Position numbers and translations under genes: made by a program
From: Aquamicrobium sp.
GTDB taxonomy: Bacteria; Pseudomonadota; Alphaproteobacteria; Rhizobiales; Rhizobiaceae
Length of the DNA stretch: 64,000 nucleotides
Direction of reading: 5' to 3'
Assembly: GCF_023954335.1 (NCBI RefSeq)
Contig: NZ_JAMLIE010000001.1
Span: 558,001 to 622,000, forward strand
Part shown: positions 47,482 through 54,529 of the stretch, one piece after another
How the letters are laid out: every line of letters starts with the position of its first letter
Numbering within the stretch: the first letter of the stretch is position 1
Notes under the pieces: model-generated
What the model saw: only the letters and a program-made list of their open reading frames with translations
Database searches by the model: none
What the model was told of the DNA's origin: nothing

Positions 47482-48372
47482 ATGAAGGTCCATATTTCCG
47501 CCGCCATCGCCGCTGTCGCGTCCGTCGCCGCAGCCGCCCTGCTGATGCCGCTTCCGGACGCGCCCGCCCCGTCGGGCCGCCTCGGCGTGGTCGGGCCCAT
47601 CGAGACCGTTTCCGTCGAGGCCGGGCGCTTCTCCTACGCCGTCGCCGGTGAGTACCAGAGGTCCGGCCGCGTCATCGAGGGCCCGGTGGTCGAAAGGCAG
47701 TTCCGCCGCCCGGTCGAGATCATGAAGTATCAGGTCAGCGTCGCCGAATATGCGGCCTGCGTCACTGACGGCGCCTGCCAGCCGGCCGACACCCGCGCCG
47801 CCGGCGACGCGCCCGTCACCGGGGTGAGCTGGCGCGATGCCACCGCCTATGCCGCATGGCTGTCGCAGCGCACGGGCGACGCCTGGCGACTGCCGAGCGA
47901 CGAGGAATGGTCCTTCGCGGCGGCCGAGCGCTTCGGCCCCGAGGCCAACGGCATCGTCGAGGACGACGACGGCGCCAACCCCGCCGCGCGCTGGCTCGCC
48001 GCCTACCGCTATCGCGCCGACCCCAAGGAGCGCGACATGGAGCCGAAGCCGCGCGGCCATTTCGGCGTCAACTCCAACGGCCTCGCCGATCTCGGCGGCA
48101 ATGTCTGGGAATGGACCGAGACCTGCTTCGTCCGCAACCGGATCGACGCGGCCGGCCGTCTGGCCGAGGCGACGACCAATTGCGGCGTGCGCGTCATCGG
48201 CGGGCAGCATCGCAGCTACATGTCGAACTTCCTGCGCGACGGCAAGAGTGGCGGCTGCGCCGCCGGCATGGCCCCGCCCGACAATCTCGGCTTCCGACTG
48301 GTGCGCGAGCCGGCCCCGGCCGTCGGCGTCGCGCTGCTGCGCCGCATCGTCGGCCCCGAGGGTCGCGGCTGA
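47482..48372 (+). CDS. nirV: NirV, formylglycine-generating-enzyme-like protein
   Basis: A 296-residue exported protein with a signal-like N-terminus and an FGE-sulfatase domain (VERQFRRPVEIMKYQVSVAEYAACVTDGAC, TGVSWRDATAYAAWLSQRTGDAWRLPSDEEWSFAA, DLGGNVWEWTETCF, FRLVREP). NirV regularly follows nirK in rhizobia; its reaction is not known and the FGE active-site pattern may be non-functional. It is separated from nirK by a terminator, so it may be read by read-through or its own promoter. Confidence 0.88.
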   Translation: MKVHISAAIAAVASVAAAALLMPLPDAPAPSGRLGVVGPIETVSVEAGRFSYAVAGEYQRSGRVIEGPVVERQFRRPVEIMKYQVSVAEYAACVTDGACQPADTRAAGDAPVTGVSWRDATAYAAWLSQRTGDAWRLPSDEEWSFAAAERFGPEANGIVEDDDGANPAARWLAAYRYRADPKERDMEPKPRGHFGVNSNGLADLGGNVWEWTETCFVRNRIDAAGRLAEATTNCGVRVIGGQHRSYMSNFLRDGKSGGCAAGMAPPDNLGFRLVREPAPAVGVALLRRIVGPEGRG

Positions 48373-48391
48373 GCCTCTCCCTCGGGACGCA

Positions 48392-48432
48392 GAAGCGCCG
48401 CATCCCTGTCCGGCATGCGGCGCTTCGCTTTT
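48392..48432 (+). terminator. Terminator after nirV
   Basis: Perfect 12-base arms GAAGCGCCGCAT (48392-48403) and ATGCGGCGCTTC (48415-48426), then GCTTTTAT; lies between convergent nirV and the pseudoazurin gene. Confidence 0.85.
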
Positions 48433-48476
48433 ATGGGATCCGGCCGGGCCTTCCGGCGCCCGGCGTCGCCGGTCTC

Positions 48477-48911
48477 TTACTCGCCGAGCTGCGCGAACAG
48501 GTCGGCGAAGACCTGCTTGGCCTTGCCCGGCTGCCTGACGGCGGCGGCGGCCTCGGCATTGGCCGGCTCGCCGGCCACCACCAGCATCACCATGCCCATC
48601 GCGTAGTGCGGCGTGCACTTGATGCCGTAGACGCCCTCCTGCTCGATCGTATAGACGATCTCCTCGTTGATCTTGCCCTTGAACTCGGCGGCCCCGTCCG
48701 GAAGCATGCCCTTGATCGACTCGGCATTGTGGCCCTTGTCGACGACGACGAACTTGATGGTGTCGCCCGGCTCGACCTTGAGGAAGTCGGGCTCGAACAC
48801 CATCGCGCCCTTCTCGCCCTTGTTCAGCATCTTCACCTCGTGCTCGGCGGCATCGGCGGTTCCGATGGCGAACGCCGCAAGGACGGCGAGGGCGGCGGCA
48901 TGTTTTCTCAT
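48477..48911 (-). CDS. Pseudoazurin, blue copper electron carrier
   Basis: Periplasmic cupredoxin of 144 residues with a Sec signal (MRKHAAALAVLAAFAIGTADA). The four type 1 copper ligands are His61 (DKGHNAES), Cys99, His102 and Met107 (KCTPHYAMGM), spaced exactly as His40, Cys78, His81 and Met86 in known pseudoazurins. It should feed electrons to NirK. AGGGA precedes the ATG at 48911; transcribed away from nnrR. Confidence 0.93.
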   Translation of the reverse strand: MRKHAAALAVLAAFAIGTADAAEHEVKMLNKGEKGAMVFEPDFLKVEPGDTIKFVVVDKGHNAESIKGMLPDGAAEFKGKINEEIVYTIEQEGVYGIKCTPHYAMGMVMLVVAGEPANAEAAAAVRQPGKAKQVFADLFAQLGE

Positions 48912-49120
48912 GGGTATCCCTTTCTCCGGTTGGGCAAGCGGCCGCGGGACGGATTGCTTGCAAAAACCCGTATTTTCTTTACCAGAAAGATGCGGTCCAT
49001 GTGAACAATCGCCGCATGCGGGCCGCTTGCGCGCCATGCCCGGCCTGTGAGACTGTTGTTTCACTCAGGCGGCGGGCGCGACATCCGCGTCCATGCCGGC
49101 GCAGAAAGGACGATGCGAAG

Positions 49121-49825
49121 GTGAGCCGTCTCGATCGCTCGCTGATTTCGGGCCTGCCGCTGTTCGACGGAATGGCGGCCGACGATCTCGACCGCATCCT
49201 CAACGCCGCCCGCTCGCTGCGGTTTTCCGCCGGCTCGAACGTCTTCGAGCAGGAGGAGGAGGCCCATTCCTTCTTCGTTCTGCTCGACGGCCATGTGCGG
49301 GTGATGAAGACGACGCCGGAGGGCCAGCAGGTCACGGTGCGCTACATCACGCCGGGCGAGCTGATGGGCATCGCCCAGGCGATCGGCCGCACAACCTATC
49401 CGGCGACGGCTCTGGCCGTGGTCGATTGCGTGGTGCTGGCCTGGCCCGGCACCATGTGGTCGCAATTCGCCGCCGCCTTCCCCTCGTTCGGCGCCAACAC
49501 CTACAAGACCGTCGGCGAGCGGCTTCAGGACACGCAGGCGCAGGTCGTCGAGATGGCGACCAAGCAGGTCGAGCAGCGGGTCGCGCACGCGCTGCTGCGC
49601 CTGATCAACCAGCGCGGCCGCAAGACCGAGGAGGGCATCGTCGTCGACTTCCCGATCTCGCGGCAGGACATCGCCGAGATGACCGGGACGACGCTGCACA
49701 CGGTCAGCCGGCTTTTGACCGCCTGGGAGGAGAAGGGTCTGGTCAAGGGCGGCCGCCGCAAGGTGACGGTGGTGGAGCCGCACCGGCTGATGGTCCTCGC
49801 CGAGGGCCGCGCCTCGGGGCACTGA
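49121..49825 (+). CDS. nnrR: NnrR, Crp/Fnr-type nitric-oxide-responsive activator
   Basis: A 234-residue Crp/Fnr regulator: cyclic-nucleotide-like sensor domain (GLPLFDGMAADDLDRILNAARS, FFVLLDGHVRVMKTTPEGQQVTVRYITPGELMGIAQAIGRTTYPATALAV) and C-terminal helix-turn-helix (ISRQDIAEMTGTTLHTVSRLLTAWEEKGLV). It has no N-terminal Fe-S cysteines, so it is not an oxygen-sensing FNR; it matches NnrR, which activates nir and nor genes when NO is present. Start is GTG at 49121; AAGGA is ten bases upstream. Perfect target boxes exist before nirK and the DUF1858 gene. Confidence 0.88.
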   Translation: MSRLDRSLISGLPLFDGMAADDLDRILNAARSLRFSAGSNVFEQEEEAHSFFVLLDGHVRVMKTTPEGQQVTVRYITPGELMGIAQAIGRTTYPATALAVVDCVVLAWPGTMWSQFAAAFPSFGANTYKTVGERLQDTQAQVVEMATKQVEQRVAHALLRLINQRGRKTEEGIVVDFPISRQDIAEMTGTTLHTVSRLLTAWEEKGLVKGGRRKVTVVEPHRLMVLAEGRASGH

Positions 49826-49842
49826 GCGCCCGAAGGCCGGAT

Positions 49843-50046
49843 TCAGGCACGCATCGCGTCCTCGATGGCGTGGCGGAAGCGGTCGCCGTCGAGCGCATGC
49901 TCCTTGACCGCGTCCTCGACGGTGTGGAACGAGGCGATCGGGCAGCCGACGCACAGCATGCCGTGATCGAGCACGACCCGGATGGTGGCCGGCCACTCCC
50001 TCATGATGTCGTCCATGGTCATGTCTTCGTCCAGAGCCGGCTTCAT
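49843..50046 (-). CDS. DUF1858 domain protein
   Basis: A 67-residue single-domain protein: DEDMTMDDIMREWPATIRVVLDHGMLCVGCPIASFHTVEDAVKEHALD. The CxxC (MLCVGCP) is typical; DUF1858 also forms the N-terminal part of ScdA/YtfE-like repair proteins of di-iron centres. It has its own NnrR box upstream (50108-50121), so it belongs to the NO regulon. GGGAG precedes the ATG; last gene in the run starting at 53243. Confidence 0.85.
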   Translation of the reverse strand: MKPALDEDMTMDDIMREWPATIRVVLDHGMLCVGCPIASFHTVEDAVKEHALDGDRFRHAIEDAMRA

Positions 50047-50079
50047 GGCGGCAACTCCCGATGATGGGACTGTGCGGCC

Positions 50080-50121
50080 AGCCTAGCGCCGAATTCGCGC
50101 CCGCTCCTTGCGCCGCCGCAA
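50080..50121 (-). promoter_or_regulatory. NnrR box and -10 element of the DUF1858 gene
   Basis: TTGCG-CCGC-CGCAA (50108-50121) is a perfect dyad in the gap between nsrR and the DUF1858 gene. On the minus strand TAGGCT (50085-50080) is a plausible -10, which puts the start near 50073 and the box centre 41.5 bp upstream, as at nirK. Confidence 0.65.
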
Positions 50122-50123
50122 CT

Positions 50124-50585
50124 TCACGCCGGAAGTGTCTCGCCCTCGCGCTGGCGCGCCGGAACCGGGCTGCCGAAGAAGTCGCCGGGCGTCAGCGCGA
50201 TGTCGGCGAGCGTGTAGCGGTCGAGCGTCGCCTGGAACGAGGCGGCCGCCTCGCTCATGACCCCGGCGAGCTTGCAGCAGCGGGTCAGCACGCACTGGTT
50301 GCCGGTGGCGAAGCATTCGACCAGCGAGAAATCCGGCTCGGTCAGGCGGATCACGTCGCCGATGCGGATGGCCTCGGGGCGGCGGGCGAGCGTCAGCCCG
50401 CCGGAGCGCCCGCGCACCGCCTTGAGGTAGCCGCCGCGCGTCAGCGTGTTGGCGACCTTGTTGAGGTGCGTCCGCGACAGGCTGTAGACGCGCGCCGTCT
50501 CCTCGATGGTGATGAGCCGGTCGCCGGCCGAGGCAGCATACATCAGCATGCGCAGCGCGTAGTCGGAAAAGTTGGTCAGCCGCAT
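50124..50585 (-). CDS. nsrR: NsrR, Rrf2-family nitric oxide-sensing repressor
   Basis: A 153-residue Rrf2 regulator: winged helix (MRLTNFSDYALRMLMYAA... LSRTHLNKVANTLTRGGYLKAVRGRSGGLTLAR) and Fe-S cysteines 91, 98, 103 and 104 in ECFATGNQCVLTRCC. E. coli NsrR uses Cys91, 96 and 102. An NO-labile cluster makes it a derepressor of NO-detoxification genes. It lies 37 bp after the truncated haemoglobin gene in the same operon, which suggests autoregulation. No strong ribosome site before the ATG. Confidence 0.88.
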   Translation of the reverse strand: MRLTNFSDYALRMLMYAASAGDRLITIEETARVYSLSRTHLNKVANTLTRGGYLKAVRGRSGGLTLARRPEAIRIGDVIRLTEPDFSLVECFATGNQCVLTRCCKLAGVMSEAAASFQATLDRYTLADIALTPGDFFGSPVPARQREGETLPA

Positions 50586-50622
50586 CTCGTGGTCACATCC
50601 GTTGTCTCGAGGCCTGCCCGTC

Positions 50623-51087
50623 TCAAAGCCCGTCTCCCGCGATGGGCGCGATCGTCGTCGTGTCCTCGCCCCTGCTGAAGGCGACGGCAAGGCGGAAAGA
50701 ATGGGCGATGCGAAGCGCCCTGTCCATGAAAAGGGCGGCGACATCCGCGGGGCAGAGCCGCTGCACAGTGTCGCGGAACAGCGAGAGCCAGCGGCGGAAA
50801 TGATCCTCGCCGAGACCGGGGATGCGCAGGTGCGGCGGCAGCGGCCGCCCGCCATAGCGGTCGGTGCGCAAAAGCGTCGCCGACCAGAAGTCGCACAGCT
50901 TGTCGAGATGCGCCGGCCATTCGTCGGGCGCGAGCGCCGCGTTGAAGATCGGGCCGATCAGCGGGTCGCGCCGCACGTCGGCGTAGAAGCCGTGGACGAC
51001 GGCGCGGATCATCGCCTCGTCGAGCAGCTCGGGCAGCGGCTTGCCGTCGACGAGGATCGTCCGCTGCGGCGATGCGCGGCCCTTCAT
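50623..51087 (-). CDS. Group III truncated haemoglobin
   Basis: A 154-residue globin of the 2-on-2 group III type: LLDEAMIRAVVHGFYADVRRDPLIGPIFNAAL, DEWPAHLDKLCDFWSATLLRTDRYGGRPLPPHLRIPGLGEDHFRRWLSLFRDTV. Histidines at 86 and 96 are candidates for the proximal haem ligand. Likely binds O2 or NO and detoxifies NO. Between the DUF2249 gene and nsrR in a single minus-strand run. Confidence 0.85.
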   Translation of the reverse strand: MKGRASPQRTILVDGKPLPELLDEAMIRAVVHGFYADVRRDPLIGPIFNAALAPDEWPAHLDKLCDFWSATLLRTDRYGGRPLPPHLRIPGLGEDHFRRWLSLFRDTVQRLCPADVAALFMDRALRIAHSFRLAVAFSRGEDTTTIAPIAGDGL

Positions 51088-51112
51088 GCCGGGGTTCCTT
51101 CGCGGGGCGCCG

Positions 51113-51649
51113 TCACGATGCCGCCTGTCCTTCGCCTGCGAGGACGACGATGCGATAGCTGCCGTCGGCCGTGGTCTCGCCGCGCCAGCGGTGGCCGCGC
51201 GTCTCCAGCTCCTTGAGCAGGAAGATCGGCTCGCGCGGCAGGATCGCGGCCAGCGTCTCGCCCGGCGCCATCCGCTCCAGCACCTCGAGCGTGCGCACCA
51301 TGGGCTCGGGCGGGTCGAGGTCGCGGTTGTCCAGCTCGATCGACGGCTCGGGCCAGCGCTCGCCCCCGGCGCCCGTCCCGTTGCCGGCTCCGTTGTCGTT
51401 CTGCGGTGAGGTGGCGGCGGCCTGCGGCGTGAACAGCACCTCCCAATCGCCGCCGCCGATCTCGCGCGCGCTCGGCTCGAAGCCGCGCGCGCCGAGCACG
51501 CCGAAAAGGGGAGCGGGCTTGAAGGGGGCGAGCAGGCGCAGGCTCTGGCCAGGCGCGAGGCCGGCCACCGCCTCCATGATCGCGCCGAACGGCTCGCCGC
51601 CGTCGCGCAGGATCGGCCGCACGTCGAGATCGAGGGGCGGAATGCTCAT
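51113..51649 (-). CDS. Two-repeat DUF2249 protein
   Basis: A 178-residue soluble protein made of two DUF2249 units: residues 1-75 (LDVRPILRDGGEPFGAIMEAVAGLAPGQSLRLL) and 100-178 (ELDNRDLDPPEPMVRTLEVLERMAPGETLAAIL, FLLKELETRGHRW). A Gly/Asn-rich linker joins them. DUF2249 folds like TusA, the small sulfur carrier, but I see no cysteine at the TusA position. Occurs with NO-related genes in several denitrifiers. Its ATG overlaps the stop of the membrane gene (ATGA). Confidence 0.8.
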   Translation of the reverse strand: MSIPPLDLDVRPILRDGGEPFGAIMEAVAGLAPGQSLRLLAPFKPAPLFGVLGARGFEPSAREIGGGDWEVLFTPQAAATSPQNDNGAGNGTGAGGERWPEPSIELDNRDLDPPEPMVRTLEVLERMAPGETLAAILPREPIFLLKELETRGHRWRGETTADGSYRIVVLAGEGQAAS

Positions 51650-53019
51650 CTTGCAGCTCCCATGCTGGGTGTCCGGCCGCGCCGCGGCAGGAACAGCCGC
51701 GGCCGCGTCGCGCCTTCGGGCAGGCGCATCGCCGTGTTGACGTTGACGAGGCGGCGCACCAGCACCAGCTCCGCGCCGATGGCGAGCGTGGCCGCGAGCG
51801 TCGCCACGGAAGCAAGCCGGAACAGGGCCGGCATGTCGGCCAGCAGCGCCGCCGTTCCAACGAGGACGGACAGGAAGTAGAGCGCGAACCACGCACCGTC
51901 GCGCCGCTCGACGACGAGGTCCTGCACGCGCGGCGTCGGCTTGCGGCCCATCACCGGGCCGTAGCATTCGAGCCAGGTCAGGAACGGGACGATCTTGTAG
52001 AGCTGCGACAGGCCGAGCCCGGTCAGCCAGCCGAAGGCGACGAGATAGACGAGCGCGCCGGCATGGGCGGCGATCCCGCCGCTCGCCCACAGGGCGAGGA
52101 GGAGAAGGGCGGAAAGATAGAGCCCGCCGAACGCGCCGAGCGCCGCCTTGCTGTTCAGCTCGACGACGCGCCGCTTGCGCATCCGGTAGAAGAAGGAGAG
52201 ATCCGCCGAATAGGCGGCCAGCGCGACGAGCGCGAGGGCGCCGGCGGCGAGAAAGGCGAATTGCGTGCCCGAGAAAAGCGCCTCGGCCGGCGCGGCGAGG
52301 GCGGCTGCGAACAGCGCGCCGCTTCCAGCGTAGAGCACGACCCGGCCCGTCGCCCGCTCATGGTCGGGCGCGAGCATGAACATCGGCAGCAGGCGGTAGC
52401 TGACGCCGATGGCGGTGAAGGTCAGCCAGCCGCCGAAGCCGGCGGCGGCGTGGACGGGGATGCCGGCGGCGTGGAGGTCGAGCAGGACGGGCACGGAGAC
52501 GAACCCGGCCAGCGCCAGCGAGAACAGTGCGCCGAACGCGGCGGTGGCGGCAACGTAGGCGAGCCCGACCGCGACGAACCGCGCCGGCAGCGGCAACTGC
52601 CGCGCGCTCCACAGGGTCGCGCCGAGGACGAAGAGGGCGAGCGCGAAGCCGGTCGGCAGCAGGATGGCGGCCAGCGCGAGCAGCGGAACGGCCGCGCCGT
52701 CGCCGGCCGCGAGATGCAGGAAGCCGCACAGCAGGCAGGCGAGGCCGCCGATCAGCGCCAGCAGCGACGGCAGCACCAGCCCCTCGTGCAGCAGCGGCTT
52801 GGCCACCAGCACCGGCACGAACTGGAACAACGCCCCGACGAGCAGCAGGCTCAGCCAGCCGATCGTCACCATGTGGACGACGACCAGCGTCTGCGGCGCG
52901 CGGATGTCGGCGGCCGGGAAGCCGTAGCCGGCGACCATCAGCACGAGCGCGCCGATAAGAAAGGCGAGCGCCGCCGCGAAGCTCGCCATGGTCCAGCGGG
53001 AAAGGGCCGCGCCCATCAT
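51646..53019 (-). CDS. Multi-TM membrane protein with three-fold internal pattern, NO operon
   Basis: A 457-residue integral membrane protein with about twelve TM helices. A GWL-x(10-13)-P motif recurs at residues 54, 197 and 330, each after a histidine (His49, His190, His319), so the protein looks built from three units of about 140 residues, as in haem-copper oxidase subunit I. Extra His183 and His220 flank the second unit. It is not CcoN, NorB or a typical NnrS by sequence. In an operon with truncated haemoglobin and nsrR, a haem- or copper-binding role in NO metabolism is possible but unproven. GGGAGA precedes MMGAAL at 53019. Confidence 0.7.
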   Translation of the reverse strand: MMGAALSRWTMASFAAALAFLIGALVLMVAGYGFPAADIRAPQTLVVVHMVTIGWLSLLLVGALFQFVPVLVAKPLLHEGLVLPSLLALIGGLACLLCGFLHLAAGDGAAVPLLALAAILLPTGFALALFVLGATLWSARQLPLPARFVAVGLAYVAATAAFGALFSLALAGFVSVPVLLDLHAAGIPVHAAAGFGGWLTFTAIGVSYRLLPMFMLAPDHERATGRVVLYAGSGALFAAALAAPAEALFSGTQFAFLAAGALALVALAAYSADLSFFYRMRKRRVVELNSKAALGAFGGLYLSALLLLALWASGGIAAHAGALVYLVAFGWLTGLGLSQLYKIVPFLTWLECYGPVMGRKPTPRVQDLVVERRDGAWFALYFLSVLVGTAALLADMPALFRLASVATLAATLAIGAELVLVRRLVNVNTAMRLPEGATRPRLFLPRRGRTPSMGAAR

Positions 53020-53243
53020 CGTGAAAAATCTCCCGAAAGCGGGCGGCGCTCGCCGCTGTCGCCCGGGCGGGCGTCGCGGCAGGCGCCGTCGCACAGCGCG
53101 ATATGGCTGCAGCACGGCGCGGAAAAGGCGGACATGGCGACGAGCTCGCCGATGCTCGCCGCCATCGGGCCGTGATCGCCCGCGAACGGTCTCGCCTTGT
53201 CATGCTCGTGCATGCTATCCATGCCTCGGTCCGCGGCTTGCAT
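53016..53243 (-). CDS. Cys-rich miniprotein, first gene of the NsrR operon
   Basis: A 75-residue protein (MQAADRGMDSMHEHDKARPF...) with a compact CCxHxxxCxxxC cluster (Cys44, Cys45, His47, Cys51, Cys55) and several histidines upstream. GGAAGGA lies six bases before the ATG at 53243, and its TGA overlaps the ATG of the membrane gene, so it is translated and coupled. I recognise no family; metal or Fe-S binding is inferred from the cluster. A promoter with a perfect palindrome is just upstream. Confidence 0.6.
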   Translation of the reverse strand: MQAADRGMDSMHEHDKARPFAGDHGPMAASIGELVAMSAFSAPCCSHIALCDGACRDARPGDSGERRPLSGDFSR

Positions 53244-53277
53244 GGCCCGTCCTTCCGCGAGCGACCATCTGCCACGC

Positions 53278-53310
53278 ACTATCCCCATCTAAACATAGAT
53301 TGTCAATCTA
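53278..53310 (-). promoter_or_regulatory. Promoter with palindromic operator for the NsrR operon
   Basis: On the minus strand TTGACA (53306-53301), 17-bp spacer, GATAGT (53283-53278), start near 53271. The palindrome TAGATTGTCAATCTA (53296-53310) covers the -35 box, a place where a bound repressor blocks polymerase. Confidence 0.65.
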
Positions 53311-53402
53311 ACGATTATTCCGCTCCATCGACCTGCGGCTTTATGTCTATGGGGCGAAAAGGACGGATGCCTTTCAAGTGGCCTCGGTTAATATTGACTT
53401 TG

Positions 53403-53415
53403 AAATACCTGTTTT
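53403..53415 (-). promoter_or_regulatory. NsrR-like half-site before the cupin gene
   Basis: AAATACCTGTTTT on the plus strand, 13 bases identical to the ccoN upstream motif (minus strand). In the other orientation AACAGGTATTT fits the 11-base NsrR half-site AAGATGYATTT at nine positions. It lies 102 bp before the cupin gene. Confidence 0.5.
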
Positions 53416-53516
53416 TATAGTCGCGACGTTCCAGCCATCGACAGAGCCAGAACCGTTCAACCGGCCCGGCATGTCGGATCAGGCATCGGGCCGACAACCC
53501 GTGAAAGGAACCGGAT

Positions 53517-53981
53517 ATGTCATCGTCTGGAATTTTGCCGCGTCTTCTCGCCGCTGCTGCGCTCGGCGCCGCCCTGTCGCTGCCGGCTGCCGCGCAGGAG
53601 CTGCTGTGGCACTCGCCCGAGGCGGCGCTGGAGCTGGCGGGCGCGCCGCGCGAATCCGGCTCCAACGGGCTTCGCCTTCTCAACCACGGCGACGAGGTGG
53701 TCGCCGTGCGCGTCTGGTATCCGCCCGACACCGAGATCGCGCCGCACCCGCACCCGGCCGGCAAGGTGGCGCTGGTGACGGTGCTGGCCGGCGAGATCGA
53801 GCTCGGCCTCGGCGACGCCTACGATGCTGGCAGGCTGACGCCGGTTCCGGTCGGCGCGACCGTGGTGCTGCGCGCCGACGACCCGCAGCATTTCGGCCGC
53901 ACCGGCCCGAGCGGGGTGCAGCTTCTGCTCGTGGCGGCCCCGGCCGACGCGATCGCCCCGGCGCTGCTCGCCGCCGAGTGA
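53517..53981 (+). CDS. Periplasmic cupin-domain protein
   Basis: A 154-residue exported protein (signal MSSSGILPRLLAAAALGAALSLPAAAQ) with a single cupin barrel: PPDTEIAPHPHPAGKVALVTVLAGEIELGLGDAYDAG (metal-site histidines) and AGATVVLRADDPQHFGRT. Function unknown; such cupins bind a metal and small ligands. AAAGGAA precedes the ATG. Divergent from the NsrR operon, followed by a DUF6522-like gene. Confidence 0.75.
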   Translation: MSSSGILPRLLAAAALGAALSLPAAAQELLWHSPEAALELAGAPRESGSNGLRLLNHGDEVVAVRVWYPPDTEIAPHPHPAGKVALVTVLAGEIELGLGDAYDAGRLTPVPVGATVVLRADDPQHFGRTGPSGVQLLLVAAPADAIAPALLAAE

Positions 53982-54043
53982 AGAACCGGATCGCGGCCCG
54001 CCTGCTGCGGCGGGCCGCGATCCTTCAGAAAGGAAGGTATGGA

Positions 54044-54331
54044 ATGCGGATCGAACGGGACGCGCAGGGCGATTTCGTGCTCGAGCCGGCGCTGCTGATG
54101 CGCGGGCTTTCGATCTCCGAGGCCGAGTTGCAGCGCCGGATGCGCGCCGGCGAGATCACCAGCGTCGTCGAGGACGGCGAGGGCGAGGATCGCGGCCGCC
54201 GCCGCCTAAGCGTCCGCTGCGGCGACACGGTCTGGCGCGCCGTGCTCGACGGGGCGAACACCATCCTCAGCGAGGAGACCTTCGACCTGCGCTTCCGGCG
54301 CTGGCGCGCGCCGAAGCCGCACGCGTCCTGA
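54044..54331 (+). CDS. DUF6522-like small protein
   Basis: A 95-residue soluble protein: MRIERDAQGDFVLEPALLMRGLSISEAELQRRMRAGEITSVVEDGEGEDRGRRRLSVRCGDTVWRAVLDGANTILSEETFDL. The pattern GLSxxxLQRxMRxGxITSxVExGEGED is that of a small family near cytochrome and NO genes in alphaproteobacteria, of unknown function. AGGAAGG is six bases before the ATG. Convergent with ccoS. Confidence 0.65.
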   Translation: MRIERDAQGDFVLEPALLMRGLSISEAELQRRMRAGEITSVVEDGEGEDRGRRRLSVRCGDTVWRAVLDGANTILSEETFDLRFRRWRAPKPHAS

Positions 54332-54343
54332 CGAGCGGCGGGC

Positions 54344-54493
54344 TCAGCCCTCGCGTTCGTCGCGCAGCAGGATGCGCTCGCCCGCGCCGTCGAGATCGTC
54401 GTACTGGCCGGTGCGCAGCGACCACAGGAACGAGGTCAGCGCGACGACGCCGAACAGGAGGGCGATGGGGATGAGGAAGACGAGACTGTTCAT
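54344..54493 (-). CDS. ccoS: CcoS, cbb3 oxidase assembly protein
   Basis: A 49-residue membrane protein, MNSLVFLIPIALLFGVVALTSFLWSLRTGQYDDLDGAGERILLRDEREG. The first 25 residues are one TM helix; TGQYDDLDG-x-RIL is the CcoS/FixS signature. CcoS is needed to insert haem and copper into CcoN. It is the last gene of the cco run, downstream of the DUF2189 gene. Confidence 0.88.
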   Translation of the reverse strand: MNSLVFLIPIALLFGVVALTSFLWSLRTGQYDDLDGAGERILLRDEREG

Positions 54494-54529
54494 CGGTTTG
54501 CCTTTCTGGTTGCCCTGCCGGATTTTCCC

